The position numbers were made by a program, and so were the translations under genes. From contig CM019069.1 of the NCBI GenBank assembly GCA_009667805.1, positions 52,140,422 through 52,204,421 on the forward strand: a stretch of 64,000 nt of DNA, read 5' to 3'. The first letter of the stretch is position 1, and the number at the start of each line of letters is the position of its first letter. The DNA comes from Leptobrachium leishanense. Its lineage: Eukaryota > Chordata > Amphibia > Anura > Megophryidae. A model generated the notes under the pieces. The model searched no databases and was not told where the DNA came from. It worked only from the letters and a program-made list of their open reading frames with translations. Shown here piece by piece: positions 32,837 through 45,147 of the stretch.

Positions 32837-33270
32837 GAAGAGACGACCCTACCCGTAGGATAATTGTCCTGCTAATACAGCACTTTATAAAGGCGGTCAG
32901 CCAGACATCCTGCGAGTGTACAAACTGAGGGGCAAAGATAACTAAAATAAAAGGAAGCGGGGGGTGTGGAGATGGTGAAAATCTGGTGAAACCAGATAGA
33001 AAATAGCAGGGATTGCATGGGGATGGACCAGACGCTTGAGGTGGTAAAGGTAATCAGAGTGAGAAGTTGAAGCAGCTGGAAGGGAGAACAATAAGATTAA
33101 GGTAAGGACTAGGTGGGAGGGTGGCACAGCAGAGTGGAAAAATGGAGGCGCTGGGAGGGTGACTGTATGAAATGATGGCATGTTGAATCTTTCTAATTAG
33201 AGTGGAAAAAATAGAGGAGAATAGCCTAATGCTGGATAAAAGGGCAATCTCTACACTTACAAGGAGGGAA
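32837..33270. other. unassigned sequence, possibly more LINE
   Basis: Purine-rich sequence here may continue the LINE ORF2 on the minus strand, but I cannot recognise conserved motifs. Confidence 0.3.
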
Positions 33271-33770
33271 ATGTCATGGCCTCACTGGATGCCTGGTGGC
33301 CGGCAGCGCTGTCCTCGCTGCTTGTGGTCGGCCACCAAGTGTTATTGCCGGTGATCGCAGCCGTGGGTCAGTGACGCGGGTGTGATGACGCAACAACGCT
33401 GGATATAAAAACCCAGCGGTGAGTCTCATTGCCCAGCCGTGGTTTGTTTCCTGACTAGTGTGTCTTGTTACCCTTGTATCAGTTCGGTGTATTGACTTTG
33501 GCTTAGTTTCCTGACTACTCTTTTTGGCATTAACACGTTGTTTTTCTTGATCTATTTGTGTACGGATCTTGGCTCCATATTTTGACTATTCCTTTAACTG
33601 CTTTTGTATTCGAGGTCCTGTGTACCGAATTCTGGCGTGTCTGACTTTCCTCTCTGGCTCTGAATTCTGGCGTGTATGACTTCTCTCTCTGGTTCTTACC
33701 TCATTTTGTTTTTTACCCCGTAAATATTAAATACCTCTCTTGTGTTCCCTTGAATGTGATGTAGGAATGA
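33271..33770 (+). mobile_element. LTR-like fragment (Gypsy-type)
   Basis: The segment starts near TGTCATGGCC, has a TATA box in GGATATAAAAACCC at about 33402, and is followed by a long pyrimidine-rich leader with repeated TCCTGACTA and TTCTGGCGTG motifs. This U3-TATA-leader order is that of a vertebrate Gypsy LTR. The upstream part shares motif order with the reverse strand at 55070-55225. I found no target duplication, so the ends are not fixed. Confidence 0.45.
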
Positions 33771-35375
33771 TATCACCAGCACCAGGAAGGGGCTCAAAAC
33801 ATATATATTGTGAATAACGGCACTAATGTCTATCTGATTTACTGTGTACCATTCCGTTCCGTGACTTCTCTGATTCCCTGAAATCCTTCAACTGGCGTTG
33901 TCTTACCTGGTTGCCCTCTCATGTCCCTGACCTCAGGCTAGTTTCTAGTCATTCTCTTTCTTGGGTTTAAGCCCAGTCAAAACAAGGACTGGTATATCCA
34001 CTTAATTGAGAGGGGTTTAGGTTTTGAGTGTAGGGATATCCCCAATAATTCAGTGATAAACTGATATCAAATTGGAATATTGAGACAAGTGTCTGTGAAA
34101 CTAACCATTAATCAATCTGCAGTTGAAAAAAGCTAATTATTTTTGTACCTCTAATGCCATCTTTACATCCTGATTACATAAAGGTCACATTGCCACTCTT
34201 TTAGTCAAAGGATCAGCAGTGTGCCTTGGAAAAGTAAACCTTCCCATCCGTCATAGCAACTAATTCTCATGATGCATCAAACAGCAGGGCGGTTAACAGG
34301 AAACCATCTGAAAAAAAACAGTACATTAATGCAATGAATACTGTTGTTTTTGGCAGTGTTGTTGGAGTATCAGTTTCTGCGTAGACCATTCTTCCAAAAA
34401 CATAATTCTGGCTGCATAAGATGAACCGGTTGTCATACTTACATGTTCTGGCGTCACTGTGGGTACTCCATGGGCTTTCATCCTCACACTCCTGCTCTCT
34501 GGTTTAATCCTTGTTCCCCGAGAACTCTTTAGTGATACTAAAGCTAAACAGCCATTTTATTTATTAAAAAAAGAGAGTTTAGGTAAATTACTAACAAAAT
34601 AGCAAATTATGAATTTATATATTACTTTTATATACTAAGGGAGAGTGGATATAAGTCAAGACGGAGAATACATTGAATGAGTGGAAAACTGCAAAGGAAC
34701 TGGACCATTTAGGCTAAAATATCCAAGCTTAAAGAATAATAGCTTTAAAAACATAGATTGGATTAATATTAGTCATTTTTCACCATGTTATCGCTTACTA
34801 AATAACCCTTTAGTCATTTTTGGATTCACCACAAACCAATACTTTAAAGTTTAAACTACTTTGTTAGCTATAGTGTTTTCTTTCTTCTGGTTTAAGTTTC
34901 ACGCAATGATGGCAATAAAACTTTGGATTCTCATTAATAAATAAGAACTAGATTAGATTTGAGCATTTTTGGAAATGTGTGATGTTACAATACGATAAGT
35001 CTCTTCTTTATGAAGGCTTTTCTTATATTTTTTTTATTATTTTAAAAATTCTACTTTAGTCACTGATTTTTTGGATACCGGTTATTTCGTCCTGGATGTA
35101 TTCCCAATGTGCACATTTTACAGCACACCCACGTGATAACTTGGCTTCCTCTGGACTTCAAATGTTTCCTTCTCATGGGTCATTTCAAACTTTTAGGATC
35201 ACATTTCCCCCACCCATTGCTGGGCCCTGTTCCAGCTCGGCGAGTACCAAGAATCCGTATAATCAAAAATTTGGTGCTTGCCGTTATTTATTTGTGGCTC
35301 CATAATAAAGGCCACTTCCAGACTTTTATTTGTGCCTAGCCACAACTGAACACCGGCAGCAGCAACTGCTCTACT
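33771..35375. other. lower-copy intergenic DNA
   Basis: AT-rich sequence with no supported gene or window-shared repeat. Confidence 0.4.
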
Positions 35376-36535
35376 CAGCGGTGTAGCATGGGTTGTCAGT
35401 GCCCGGGGCAAGGCAAGAATTGTGCGGCCCCCCCAATCGGTGGACACGGTGACACACCCTGATTCCCTTCTACCAGTAGAGTATTGACAAGCACATGTAT
35501 TGTTTATTAACAACATACTGATATAATAAAAAAATTAAACACACATGCGCCCCACACTACTCCACTGCTACCAGTCGCCCTGTCCCAGTATATACATAGT
35601 TCCACTCGCACACTATACCCAGTCACCTTCTCCCAGTACCCCAGTCACTCTCTCCCTCAAGTACCCCAGTCACTCTCCCCCTCAAGTACCACTGTACCCC
35701 AGTCACTCTCTCCCAGTACCCCCAGTCACACGCTCCCAGTACCCCAGTCACTCTATCTCCCTCAAGTACCCAGTCACTCTCTCCCAGTACCCCAGTCACT
35801 CTCTCCCAGTACCCCCAGTCACACGCTCCCAGTACCCCAGTCACTCTCTCTCCCTCAAATACCCCAGTCACTCTTTCCCAGTACCCCAGTCACTCTCTCT
35901 CTCCAAGTAACTCCAGTCACTCTCTCTAAGTACTCCCAGTCACTCTCTCTCAAAGTACTCCCAGTATTTCTATCCCTGTACCTCCAGTCACCCTCTCCCC
36001 GTACCCTCTCACTGTGTTGGTCACGCTGTTCTGGTGTCACACAGTGTCGCCTACCTGCGTGAAGTTGCTGGTGGCCTGGGGGGGAGCTTTCCAGGGGGCT
36101 TAGTGGAGACCGGATTTATAGGTGCTACAAGGCAGGCTGCTCCTTCCTTCCTGTTCAGCGGCTGCAGGTCTGCCAGTGGCGGGGGCTGGCACAGGGCTTC
36201 ATGGAGGGCTGACGAGCGTGGTACAGGGTGTTCTGCCGGATAATGCTGCGCTGCTTCACATGACTCATGTCAGCGTTAAGGAGGAGTCAGGAAAGGACCA
36301 GAATTTTCTGTTCTGGTTCTTCCTTCTGGATGCTGAGTGCTAAGTCATCACCAGTGCCACAAAACGAGGCTGCCTGTGCAAGGGTCTCTCACGGACACCA
36401 GTGTCTCTTTGAGTGGACACCTTGCTGATTCCTGCTGGAAAATATTAGTGGTTCAAATTTCTTTTGAAATTTTGCGCTCCTAAGAAAATTGCGCCAGGGG
36501 CGACCACCCCGAGGCCCCCCCATGCTACGCCACTG
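35376..36535. mobile_element. non-autonomous hAT element, 1,160 bp
   Basis: The ends CAGCGGTGTAGCATGGG and CCCATGCTACGCCACTG are inverted, with a perfect 8-bp duplication GCTCTACT (35368-35375 and 36536-36543). There is no transposase. It carries a CCCAGTCACTCTCTCC-type tandem array at 35620-36010. Its neighbour hAT starts only 120 bp to the right, but the duplications differ, so these are independent insertions. Confidence 0.9.
35620..36010. repeat. 22-bp-type minisatellite CAGTCACTCTCTCCCAGTAC
   Basis: Imperfect tandem units of roughly 22-25 bp contain CCCAGTCACTCTC and AGTACC. Unit length drifts (CTCAAGTACC, CTCCAAGTA). The open frames on both strands are repeat artefacts. Confidence 0.9.
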
Positions 36536-36655
36536 GCTCTACTAGCATTCTCTCCTGGGGTCCATGAGACTTCCTGGAGACATTTGAACCCTGTGTGAGA
36601 TCACATGATCTTATGAGATGCTTTACCATTGAGTGATACTGGAGAACTATTTGTT

Positions 36656-38817
36656 CAGGGGCGTCGCTACATGGGGGCGGGGGGTGTGGCCCGCACCAGG
36701 TGACACCCGCCTTTAAGGTGACACGTCACCCTAAGGGCGGGTGTCTCACCCTGCGCCGTGTGTTCGCTCCCTGCGAGTGTCCGAAGCTGTGCAGCTTCGG
36801 CGCTCGCCTGGAGGAAACACGTCACCAGCCAATCGCGGCTGGTCACGTGGCTCCCCCAGGCGAGCACCCAAGCGCCGCCGGACGCTCAGAGGGAGCGAAC
36901 ACGCAGCGCAGGAGGTGAGCTGGGGCCATTATCCATGAGCTGGGGCCATTATCCATGAGCTGCTGGGGCATATCCATCTGCTGGGGCATATATCCATGAG
37001 CTGGGGCATATCCATGTGCTGGGGCAGTATCAATGAGCTGGGGCATATCAATGAGCTGGGCATATATCCATGAGCTGGGCATTTCCATGTGCTGGGGCAG
37101 AATCCATGAGCTGGGGCAATATCCATGAGCTGAGCATATCCATGAGCTGGGCATATCCATGAGCTGGGGCAGTATCCATGAGCTGGGGCAGTATATCCAT
37201 GAGCTGGGGCAGTATCCATGAGCTGGGCATATCCATGTGCTGGGGCAGTATCCATGAGCTGGGGCAAATCCATGAGCTGGGGCAGTATCCATGAGCTGGG
37301 GCAGTATCCATGAGCTGGGGCATATCCATGAGCTGGGGTCAGTATCCATGAGCTGGGGCAGTATCCATGAGCTGGGGGAAATCCATGAGCTGGGGCAGTA
37401 TCCATGAGCTGGGGCAATATCCATGAGCTGGGCATATCCATGTGCTGGGGCAGTATCCATGAGCTGGGCATATCCAGGTGCTGGGGCAAATCCATGAGCT
37501 GGGGCAGTATCCATGAGCTGGGCAAATCCATGAGCTGGGGCAGTATCCATGAGCTGGGGCAGTATCCATGAGCTGGGCATATCCATGAGCTGGGGCAATA
37601 TCCATGAGCTGGGGCATATCCATGAGCTGGGGCAAATCCATGAGCTGGGGCAGTATATCCATCAGCTGGGGCAGTATCCCTGAGCTGGGGCATTATATCC
37701 ATGAGCTGGGGCAGTATCCATGAGCTGGGGCATATCCATGAGCTGGGGCAGTATCCATGAGCTGGGGGGCAGTATCCATGAGCTGGGGGCAGTATCCATG
37801 AACTGGGGCATATCCATGAGCTGGGGTCAGTATCCATGAGCTGGGGCATATCCATGAGCTGGGGCATATCCATGAGCTGGGGCAGTATCCATGAGCTGGG
37901 GCAATATCCATGAGCTGGGGCAATATCCATGAGCTGGGGCATATCCATGAGCTGGGGCAATATCAATGAGAGGAGCTGGGGCAAAATCCATGAGAGGAGC
38001 TGGGGCATTATCCATGAGAGCTGCTGGGGCAGTATATCCATGAGAGGAGCTGGGGCAGTATCCATGAGAGGAGCTGGGGCAAAATCCATGAGAGGAGCTG
38101 GGGCAATATCCATGAGAGCTGCTGGGGCATATCCATGAGAGCTGCTGGGGCATATCCATGAGAGCTGCTGTGGCATATCCATGAGAGCTGCTGGTGCATA
38201 TCCATTAGAGCTGGGGCATATCCATGTGTGCTGGGGGCAGTATCCATGTGTGCTGGGGGCAGTATCCATGTGTGAGCTGGTCTGGGGCAATATATCCATG
38301 TGTGAGCTGGTCTGGGGCAATATATCCATGTGTGAGCTGAGGCACAATATATCCATGTGTGAGCTGAGGCGCAATATATCTATATGTGAGCTGGGGCAAT
38401 ATATATCCATGGGTGAGCTGCTGGGGGCTATATATAATTGTGAACTGGGGCAATATATCCATATGTGAGCTTGGGGCAATATATATCCATGGGTGAGCTG
38501 ATGGGGGCAATATATCCAGAGCTGCTGGGGGCAATATATCCAGAGCTGCTGGGGGCAATATATATCCATGTGTGCTTTCACTGCCTTCGAACAGGCACCG
38601 TACCGTACTTGCTGGCAGTTGGCAAAAATTTGTGTGAGCATATGAGAGAGCTACACAGCAATGAACCTCACAGTAATGTGCGCTGTGTGTATGAGCATTC
38701 AGTGTTATATGGGAGTACTGATTTAGGAGTAAGAGTAGTTAAAAAAAATCTGTAAAACTCGGGGGGTGACACCATAAATTACCGCACCAGGTGACACCAA
38801 CCCTAGTGACGACACTG
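36656..38817. mobile_element. non-autonomous hAT element, 2,162 bp, mostly minisatellite
   Basis: The ends CAGGGGCGTCGC and AGTGACGACACTG are inverted, with a perfect 8-bp duplication TATTTGTT (36648-36655 and 38818-38825). The terminal regions with GGTGACACC motifs and a CTCGGGGGGTGACACCAT block match the hAT element at 28690, so the two are one family, but the interiors differ. About three quarters of this copy is a tandem array. No transposase is present. Confidence 0.9.
36945..38570. repeat. large CCATGAGCTGGGGCAGTAT minisatellite
   Basis: Dozens of 18-22-bp units based on ATCCATGAGCTGGGGCA fill 1.6 kb. From left to right the units lengthen: simple CCATGAGCTGGGG to about 37960, CCATGAGAGGAGCTGGGG to about 38180, then CCATGTGTGAGCTG units with TATATATCC linkers. 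Frames up to 570 residues on the minus strand (DTAPAHGY-like) arise from this array and are not genes. Confidence 0.95.
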
Positions 38818-40537
38818 TATTTGTTCTCTATGTCCTTCACTTTACGTAGAGAGGAGGTGGCAAATCAAGTACTTGTCATTACTGTGGAGTATGTTTTACA
38901 TTTATTTGGGGTTTCTAGTGGTGTTAAGGGGATAAGCAAAATCCCTTAACACCAGTTTAGGGCAATCAGTATTTTTCTTTTGTAGCTATAAATTGAATAA
39001 TGTGTGACAGGACACATATACCCTTACATCTTCAAGCAAGTGTATCCACATACTCACACATATCTACTTATTACATATATACATGTATGTATACACACCC
39101 CTACCTACTACTCATGGATTTACACATATTAATTTATTATTATCATCATTTATATAGTGCCAACAGTTTCCGCAGCGCTTTACAATAACCAAAGGGAAAG
39201 AGATACAGATAAACAAGCATAAGATGGAGACAAGAGGTTTATTCTTACTTACATAGAGTTACATAAACAAACGTATTTACTAACACACATGAATTTACAC
39301 GTATATATTTCCAAATGCCAGAAATTTAACACGACAGCCTGACTTTGCTGAGCATTGCAATATATGGAAAATAACTGGGATGGATTGACTCACTTCACCC
39401 CCCTCAAGTAATTTCCTGGTGCAGGATTGGGATCTGCCCCCTCCACCCCTGCCTGTTCCAACACCCATGGTGTACTTAATTTGACTCTGCGGGGCTAAAG
39501 TGTGCCTCCCTGTCTGCTTACCAGATGCTGCCCATTTGGTAAAAGCACTGGCGCAGCACTGGCATAGCAATCTGAGGTCCTGTCAGAACTGCCGATAGGT
39601 GTTGTTGTTGGCCAGTAATGAGGATGATGGGCGTGCTGTCAATCTGATGCCCTCTAGATCTTATTGGACTGCAACTCTCACATGTCAATACCAGAAATAG
39701 ATTACCTGATCAAACACCTCAGATGCTTAGAATAAATTTTATATTTTATTTATTTATTTTATTATTTAATTTTATGTCCAGCAATATGTTAAAGCAACCA
39801 TAAATACTCAGTGTATACAATGTGAAAGAATACAAAGCAAACTTTTGTATGTTATGTGCAGATCACACTAAAATCCATTCACCGTGGTAGTGCTTCTGTA
39901 TCAATGAAATATTGTTTTAAAAGGCAATAGATATATTACCAGCTGTAGTTTCTATTAACCCTCTCGGGGCCGGAGGTGTGATTGGTGCATTGCCCTGTCA
40001 CCTGAAGGGTGAAATATGTATCTTAACCATATCACAGCAAGAAGTGTTTGGCTGAATTTTAATTATTAATTTAATAGTGGATTTTAATTCGACTAGAATA
40101 AATTTAACGTTTCAACTACAGACATAAACATCCTCCCTCCCAGCGCCGGTGACCTCTCCAGTAAAAGGTATCCCAACAATAACATGATCATTTCCCAACA
40201 GCTGCATTCAGGATGTGTACCGATGGAAGGTTCGGATCATTGAATAAATGGTTAAAAAGACAACAGTTACACCCTCTGCACAGGAAACCTGGAAATCTGA
40301 ATGCCAGTCTCCGCATTAAAAACAGATAAACAGCGACATCTACAGACAGGAAGAATAGCAACAAAGCCCTTTCAATGGTAACCGGTCAGAAACAAAAAGA
40401 GAGGAAAAAGAGATTACGCCTTTAACGTAATCACACATGGCTTGTGCTTTCTGGACTGGGGTATGAAGCCGCTGCCAGACCCAGGCACACCAGGGTCACA
40501 GCGTGCATGAGTTGTGTTTGAAGGGTTTATCTACTAA
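38818..40537. other. lower-copy intergenic DNA with one LINE tail
   Basis: Apart from the LINE tail at 39128-39215, no repeat shared in the window and no gene was recognised. Confidence 0.35.
39128..39215 (-). mobile_element. GCGCT-tailed LINE 3' end
   Basis: TTATTATTATCATC, TTTATATAGTGCCAAC and GCAGCGCTTTACAATAACC are the complement of the terminal tail of the LINE at 42246. Only about 90 bp is left. Confidence 0.6.
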
Positions 40538-41248
40538 GGGCTAAATTAAAATCTTCACGCAAAAATCCTCGCGCAAAGCAAAAATCTTTGCGGCAAGCGT
40601 CAATGTTTTGCGTGCGCAAATCACTGTTGGAATTACAATACTCGCAGCTATATTTCTTCCGCCGATCAATAGCGCGCGCAAACAGGACGCGCCCATATGC
40701 ACGTGCAGTACCGTCTCGCACAAAAATTTTTGCGCGCAGTCTTTTTTCGAGATTCAGCCAATCAGAATTAAGACCCACGACTGTCTCACGTTAACAAATT
40801 GCGTCTGCCACTGTCAATCCAAGCACATATGCTGCAGCAATAATACAAGCACACACAACTTCATCCATTGTATTGGTTTGGTATGAATTGAATGGGCCAC
40901 TGTGCTTTGCGGCATTCCTTTTTATGGGCTTGGATATTTGGGGTTGGCCAGGTTGTTCAAATTTGCCATTAACACCAGCTTTTAGGAGTTGCTAAAATTA
41001 TGCACGCAAAGGCCATGCGGTAATTACCGCAAAATAGATTGTAATACCATCCGCATTTGCACTCACAATGTTAAGTATAGGACGCGCGAAGTACAGTAAG
41101 CTCGTGCAGGTTCACCCGCGGTGGACGATTGCGCGTGGTTGTTGCTCTGACTCTGTAATACGGGATTCGGCGCAAAATGGGTTTACCCCACACATTAATG
41201 GTTATTTGCGCCGGCGCAAATGTTTGCATGAAGATTGTAATTTAGCCC
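40538..41248 (+). mobile_element. FamA element, diverged copy, 711 bp
   Basis: The ends GGGCTAAATTAAAATC and GATTGTAATTTAGCCC are inverted, with a TAA target duplication (40535-40537 and 41249-41251). It is colinear with other FamA copies, including CAGCCAATCAGAATTAAG at 40756-40773 and ATATGCTGCAGCAATAATAC, but the TATA-like sequence is changed to CACATATGC. The ends differ from the other copies at several bases, so it may be a subfamily. Confidence 0.75.
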
Positions 41249-42245
41249 TAAATTGGGAAGTCCGATGGAGAGATCGCTAAGGGGATATACATTTTAACTC
41301 AGAATAGATTATGGATTTTTACAATGTGGCTATTTTGGTCTAAACTGAGGCAATTCTGTCATCGCTGGTTGGTTTAGTAAAGGAATAACATGTAGCTGGA
41401 ATTGAACCTGGAGAACATGCCAGCGATAAATCAAGTAATAGGCATCAATGAGCACACTGAATAAAGGCGACACGGGGTAAAACATATGTTGCCTCTCTAA
41501 CATAAAAAAGGCCTATTCTCGCTGAGCTGTTAGCATTAACGGGTGAACCATTAAGAAGGACCCCAGTCGTTAAGGCTAATGGCTCACCCTGCAAACTTCT
41601 CTTGTGGGTCAGATACCTACTGTACATTAATGCGTCCTATCCTTTATTTGAGAAGCACTGTTACTGTGTGAGCTGGCAAATGACATGGGATGCCAAAGTC
41701 GCTCGTTAGTCTCACTAGCAGAATGTACTGTAAAAAAATACTTGCTGCTAAAACCTGGTGCACCAAAAAAACAAACAGCTAAAAATTCCCTACTTACGCC
41801 TCATCCATGTGACATTCGGCATGATCCGCTGCCCTCTCTTGCACCAAACAGAAGGACACCAAGAACAAATACTTCCCCATTGTCCTTCCTCTGGCCCTGT
41901 GTGATCCCATGAAATTGTGAACATGTGATCTCGCACACGGCTTGTCTCCAAGGTCCTAGGGACTCCAAGAAAGGATGTCAGTGTCAGAGAGCACCACAGG
42001 TACCGGTATCCATTAGCAGCTACCAAACACTACAAGCCGAGCCACGAACTCGAAATAGAACTGGTTACATACAGGACCTAATGGTTCACGACTCGCACAG
42101 TCTTTCAGCATTAGTGTCTCTGCTATTGGCTCGGTCAGAATAAGGAGCTGACTGTAATGGCTGCATTTTCTATGCTGTTGCTGAATTAGGCTAGTGTTTT
42201 GTTTTACACTGTATATTATTTTGCTAAATGGCTATAGTTTTTATA
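41249..42245. other. lower-copy intergenic DNA
   Basis: No gene or window-shared repeat was recognised. Confidence 0.4.
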
Positions 42246-42850
42246 TATATATATTTTATTATTTATTAAGCGCCAACACATTCTGCAGCGCTGTACAAGG
42301 TGCAATGGGTAAAGACAAGGCAACTCTACAATACATAAAAGGAGGCAGGTCAGTATTCCTGCCAGCAGATACAGGAGGATGTGAGGACCCTATTCCCGTG
42401 GGAATTTACAATCTAGATGGGTGAGGGGATTAGAAACAGGAGGGGGGGTTGCAGTGACGCGTTAATGCAGGGAGAGGTGAGGACTGTTTTTGGGTCGGTC
42501 GGATATTTTGTTATGGAGTCGGGTGGTCAGCTTCCCTAAACAGAAGGGTCTTTAGGGTGCGTTTGAATGAAGCCAGATTTGGGGACAGTCTGATATTGCG
42601 AGGAAGCGCTTTCCATAGGGTCGGCGCCGCACGAGAAAAGTCCTGCAGTCTGGCATGTGAAGAGGTAATGATGGAGGATGCCAGGAGCAGGTCATTGTTG
42701 GATATTAGGGGGCGGACTGGGGTGTATCTGGTGACTAGTGAGGACATATATAAAAACTTAACCATAAAAATATCACTATGGATCCTCTTTCTAAAGGGTT
42801 TATTGGGATGGTAGACGGTTCCCAAGCTGTATGTTATATTTTTCAAAAGA
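42246..42850 (-). pseudogene. L2-like LINE, ORF2 C-terminus and 3' UTR
   Basis: On the minus strand a 111-residue frame contains RLQDFSRAAPTLWKALPRN and NLASFKRTLKTLLF, the conserved C-terminal end of L2-type ORF2. The UTR with AGATTGTAAATTCCC and the tail GTACAGCGCTGCAGAATGTG with TTAATAAATAATA follow. The 5' part is missing. This is the clearest copy of the GCGCT-tailed LINE in the window and supports the identity of the shorter tails. Confidence 0.8.
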
Positions 42851-42973
42851 AAAAAACTAGGTACAGATAAATAGCTATGTCTATTTATAGAGGAGGCAGT
42901 TTTGTGGATATCCCTCTTAATGACGAATGCCTACATTTTGTTACAGCTGCTAAAGTGTTAATCGTGTGCTTAA

Positions 42974-43901
42974 CAACTTCCCTGCAAAGGACGCGTTCAG
43001 TACGTCCTCTCGAATGCGCTCAGCTTGCAGAAGACGCGCCGAGCGTGTCCTCACTTCGCAGAGGCGATCATCCGGAGTCCAGCCAGCGGACTGACGTCAT
43101 CTCGCCAAGTTCTCATCTGTTACAGGCACCACCACCCCCCCCTCTACAGAGCAGGGAGAGTGACTGATGGGGAGGGGGATCCTTAGGACACCTCCCCATT
43201 GCTAAGGACCACAGAAAAAAGTCAGGCACTGCTGGGAAGGGCACAGTCTGCCCTTCGCAGCAATGTCTGCGTTTAACCCCATATGTGCTGGATTGCGATT
43301 TGGCCCGGATCATGATCCTCTCCCGGAGGTGGCTGACATCTTTGATGTCAGTCAAGCCTCCGGGATCTCCGCTGGACACGATGACGTCAGGTCGAGAGTT
43401 AACCCCTAGCTGGAGATAGGGGGTAAATTTATTAATGCAGCACTATTGTTTACTTTTAAATTACAATGTGACACAGTGATGCTGCACTAATGAAAAATTT
43501 ATTTTTTCAGTTTTAGTTAAAATTGCGTATTTTCTTCAAAAAATACAGTACCGGTTTCCCATTTTCAATATTTTTAAGAAGCGCACCCTATAGAATATTT
43601 AACCACAAATGGCTTGCATAATAAAATGTGAATAAATTATATTTTTTACACGCAATAGATGATTGAAATATTATTGAAAATTTTTTTTTTTCCTTTTTTT
43701 GTTACAGCATTCTGGCAGAACATGACATATACATTAAATAATGATATATTATGAATCTGCCGAGTCTGCCGTAAAAAAGGATATATAATATGTGTGGATT
43801 CTACAATAAAACATGAGTTCAAATCGCATTTAAACATGATGAGCAAAACCAGTAAACGTTAGCTCAGCACACAGAGGTGAAATGGCTCAGCAGTGAAGGG
43901 G
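42974..43901. mobile_element. TTAA-target DNA transposon, copy 2
   Basis: TTAA precedes the left end (42970-42973) and TTAT follows the right (43902-43905). The right end AGTGAAGGGG resembles the CCCCTT termini of the family; the left is degraded. The interior matches copies at 11553 and 55934. It includes the GGAGGTGGCTGACATC / GATGTCAGTCAAGCCTCC hairpin (43325-43361) and the palindrome GCAGCACTATTGTTTACTTT with its complement (about 43436-43490). It is non-coding. Confidence 0.7.
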
Positions 43902-43986
43902 TTATTTGACAATCACAACTCTATGCTTTCTATTAATAAACACAGTCTATAGTACTCTATGATAAATATGGCACATATTCCTATAA

Positions 43987-44122
43987 CAGGGGTCAGCAAT
44001 CGTGGCCCTCCAGATGCTTCAGACCGTCATTTCCCATGAGTCTCAGTCATTCTGATTAGTACCTGAGTGTCATGGGAGATGTAGATTCAAAACATCTGGA
44101 GGGCCAAGGTTGATCACCGCTG
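43987..44122. mobile_element. short palindromic hAT MITE
   Basis: CAGGGGTCAGCAATC at the left pairs with GGTTGATCACCGCTG at the right. CCCTCCAGATG and CATCTGGAGGGCCA also pair. The flanks TCCTATAA and TCCTATAT form an 8-bp duplication with one difference. The copy at 53160 shares the ends. Confidence 0.8.
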
Positions 44123-44319
44123 TCCTATATGTTAAATATAATAAATGTGGTCTAAAGTTCTGTATAATAAATACAAACTATAATTCTATATAATAAACTT
44201 ACAGGTCTATTCACTAAAGGAAGGTGAAACAGAATGACTGGAGAAGTGAAAATTCTAGGTCAAAATAGCCAAACCAGAAAAATTCTCCTATTTATCTCAC
44301 TTTCCAAATTGACTATTTG

Positions 44320-45147
44320 CAGGGTTATTCAGAGAGAGGTGAAAACCAGGAGAATGACTGGAGAAGTCATGTAATAGAGCAGCAGGAAATGCTGGCAGAA
44401 TGCTTGGTTGTGTAGGGAGAGGTATTAGCAGTAGGAAAAGGGAAGTGCTCATGCCACTGTACAGAGCACTGGTGAGACCTCACTTGGAGTACTGTGTGCA
44501 GTACTGGAGACCGTATCTCCAGAAGGATATAGACATCTTAGAGAGAGTTCAGAGAAGGGCTACTAAAATGGTGTACGGCTTGAAGGAGAAAAGTTACCAG
44601 GAAAGGCTTAATGATCTTAACATGTACAGCTTGGAAAAAAGACGAGACAGAGGAGATATGATAGAAACATTTAAATACGTAAAGGGAATCCACAAGGTAG
44701 AGGAAGGGAGTATATTTAAAAGGAAACAAAGTAGCAAAACAAGAGGACATAGTCTTAGATTAGAGGGGCAAAAGTTTAAAAGTAACATCAGGAAGCATTA
44801 TTTTACTGAGAGGGTGGTGGATACATGGAACAGCCTTCCAGTAGAAGTGGTAGAGGACAAAACAGTGATTGAATTTAAGCAGGCATGGGATAGGCATAAG
44901 GCTATCCTAAACAAAAGATAAATCCAGGTAAAGTATCCATGTAATTGGGCAGACTAGATGGGCCGAAAGGTTCTTATCTGCCGACATTTTTCTATGTTTC
45001 TATGTTTCTAAGTGAAAATTCTGGGTCAATATAGCCAAACCAGAAAAAATTCTCCCATTTACCTCACTTTCTAAATCGGCTATTTGGTCTAGATTGTTCT
45101 CTTCTCCTGCCATTGTCCTGGTTTTCACCTCTCTCTGAGTAACCCTG
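44320..45147. mobile_element. FamD-like inner foldback MITE, split by CR1
   Basis: The ends are CAGGGTTATTCAGAGAGAGG and CCTCTCTCTGAGTAACCCTG (44320 and 45147). Its interior is interrupted by CR1 at 44368-45009. The uninterrupted relative at 52882-53063 shows the expected sequence across the break (GAGAAG then the CTAGACC arm in variant form). Confidence 0.7.
44368..45009 (+). pseudogene. CR1 LINE, 5'-truncated ORF2 end
   Basis: A 173-residue open frame from the first Met at 44400 (open from about 44370) ends at a TAA at 44919-44921. It contains YRALVRPHLEYCVQYW, LERVQRRATKMVYGLKEKS, YQERLNDLNMYSLEKRRDRG and DTWNSLPVEVV, matching the end of CR1-type reverse transcriptase ORF2. After the stop, CTAGATGGGCCGAAAGG leads to the 8-bp CR1 tail (TTTCTATG repeated). 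There is no frameshift. AAGT on both sides (44364-44367 and 45010-45013) may be the target duplication. It is truncated, so cannot move by itself, but appears young compared with its host repeats. Confidence 0.85.

Noticed and set aside
36843..38641. Open frames of 251 and 570 residues on the minus strand with HGYAPAHGYC-like repeats
   Set aside because: They are translations of the CCATGAGCTGGGGCA minisatellite inside a hAT element; several frames are open at once and no non-repeat domain exists.
35376..38817. The two adjacent hAT elements as a single composite transposon
   Set aside because: Each has its own perfect and different 8-bp duplication (GCTCTACT and TATTTGTT), showing two independent insertions.
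43113..43379. GC-rich frames in the 42974-43901 and 55934-56780 elements
   Set aside because: They arise from hairpin DNA in TTAA elements and are not conserved between copies.
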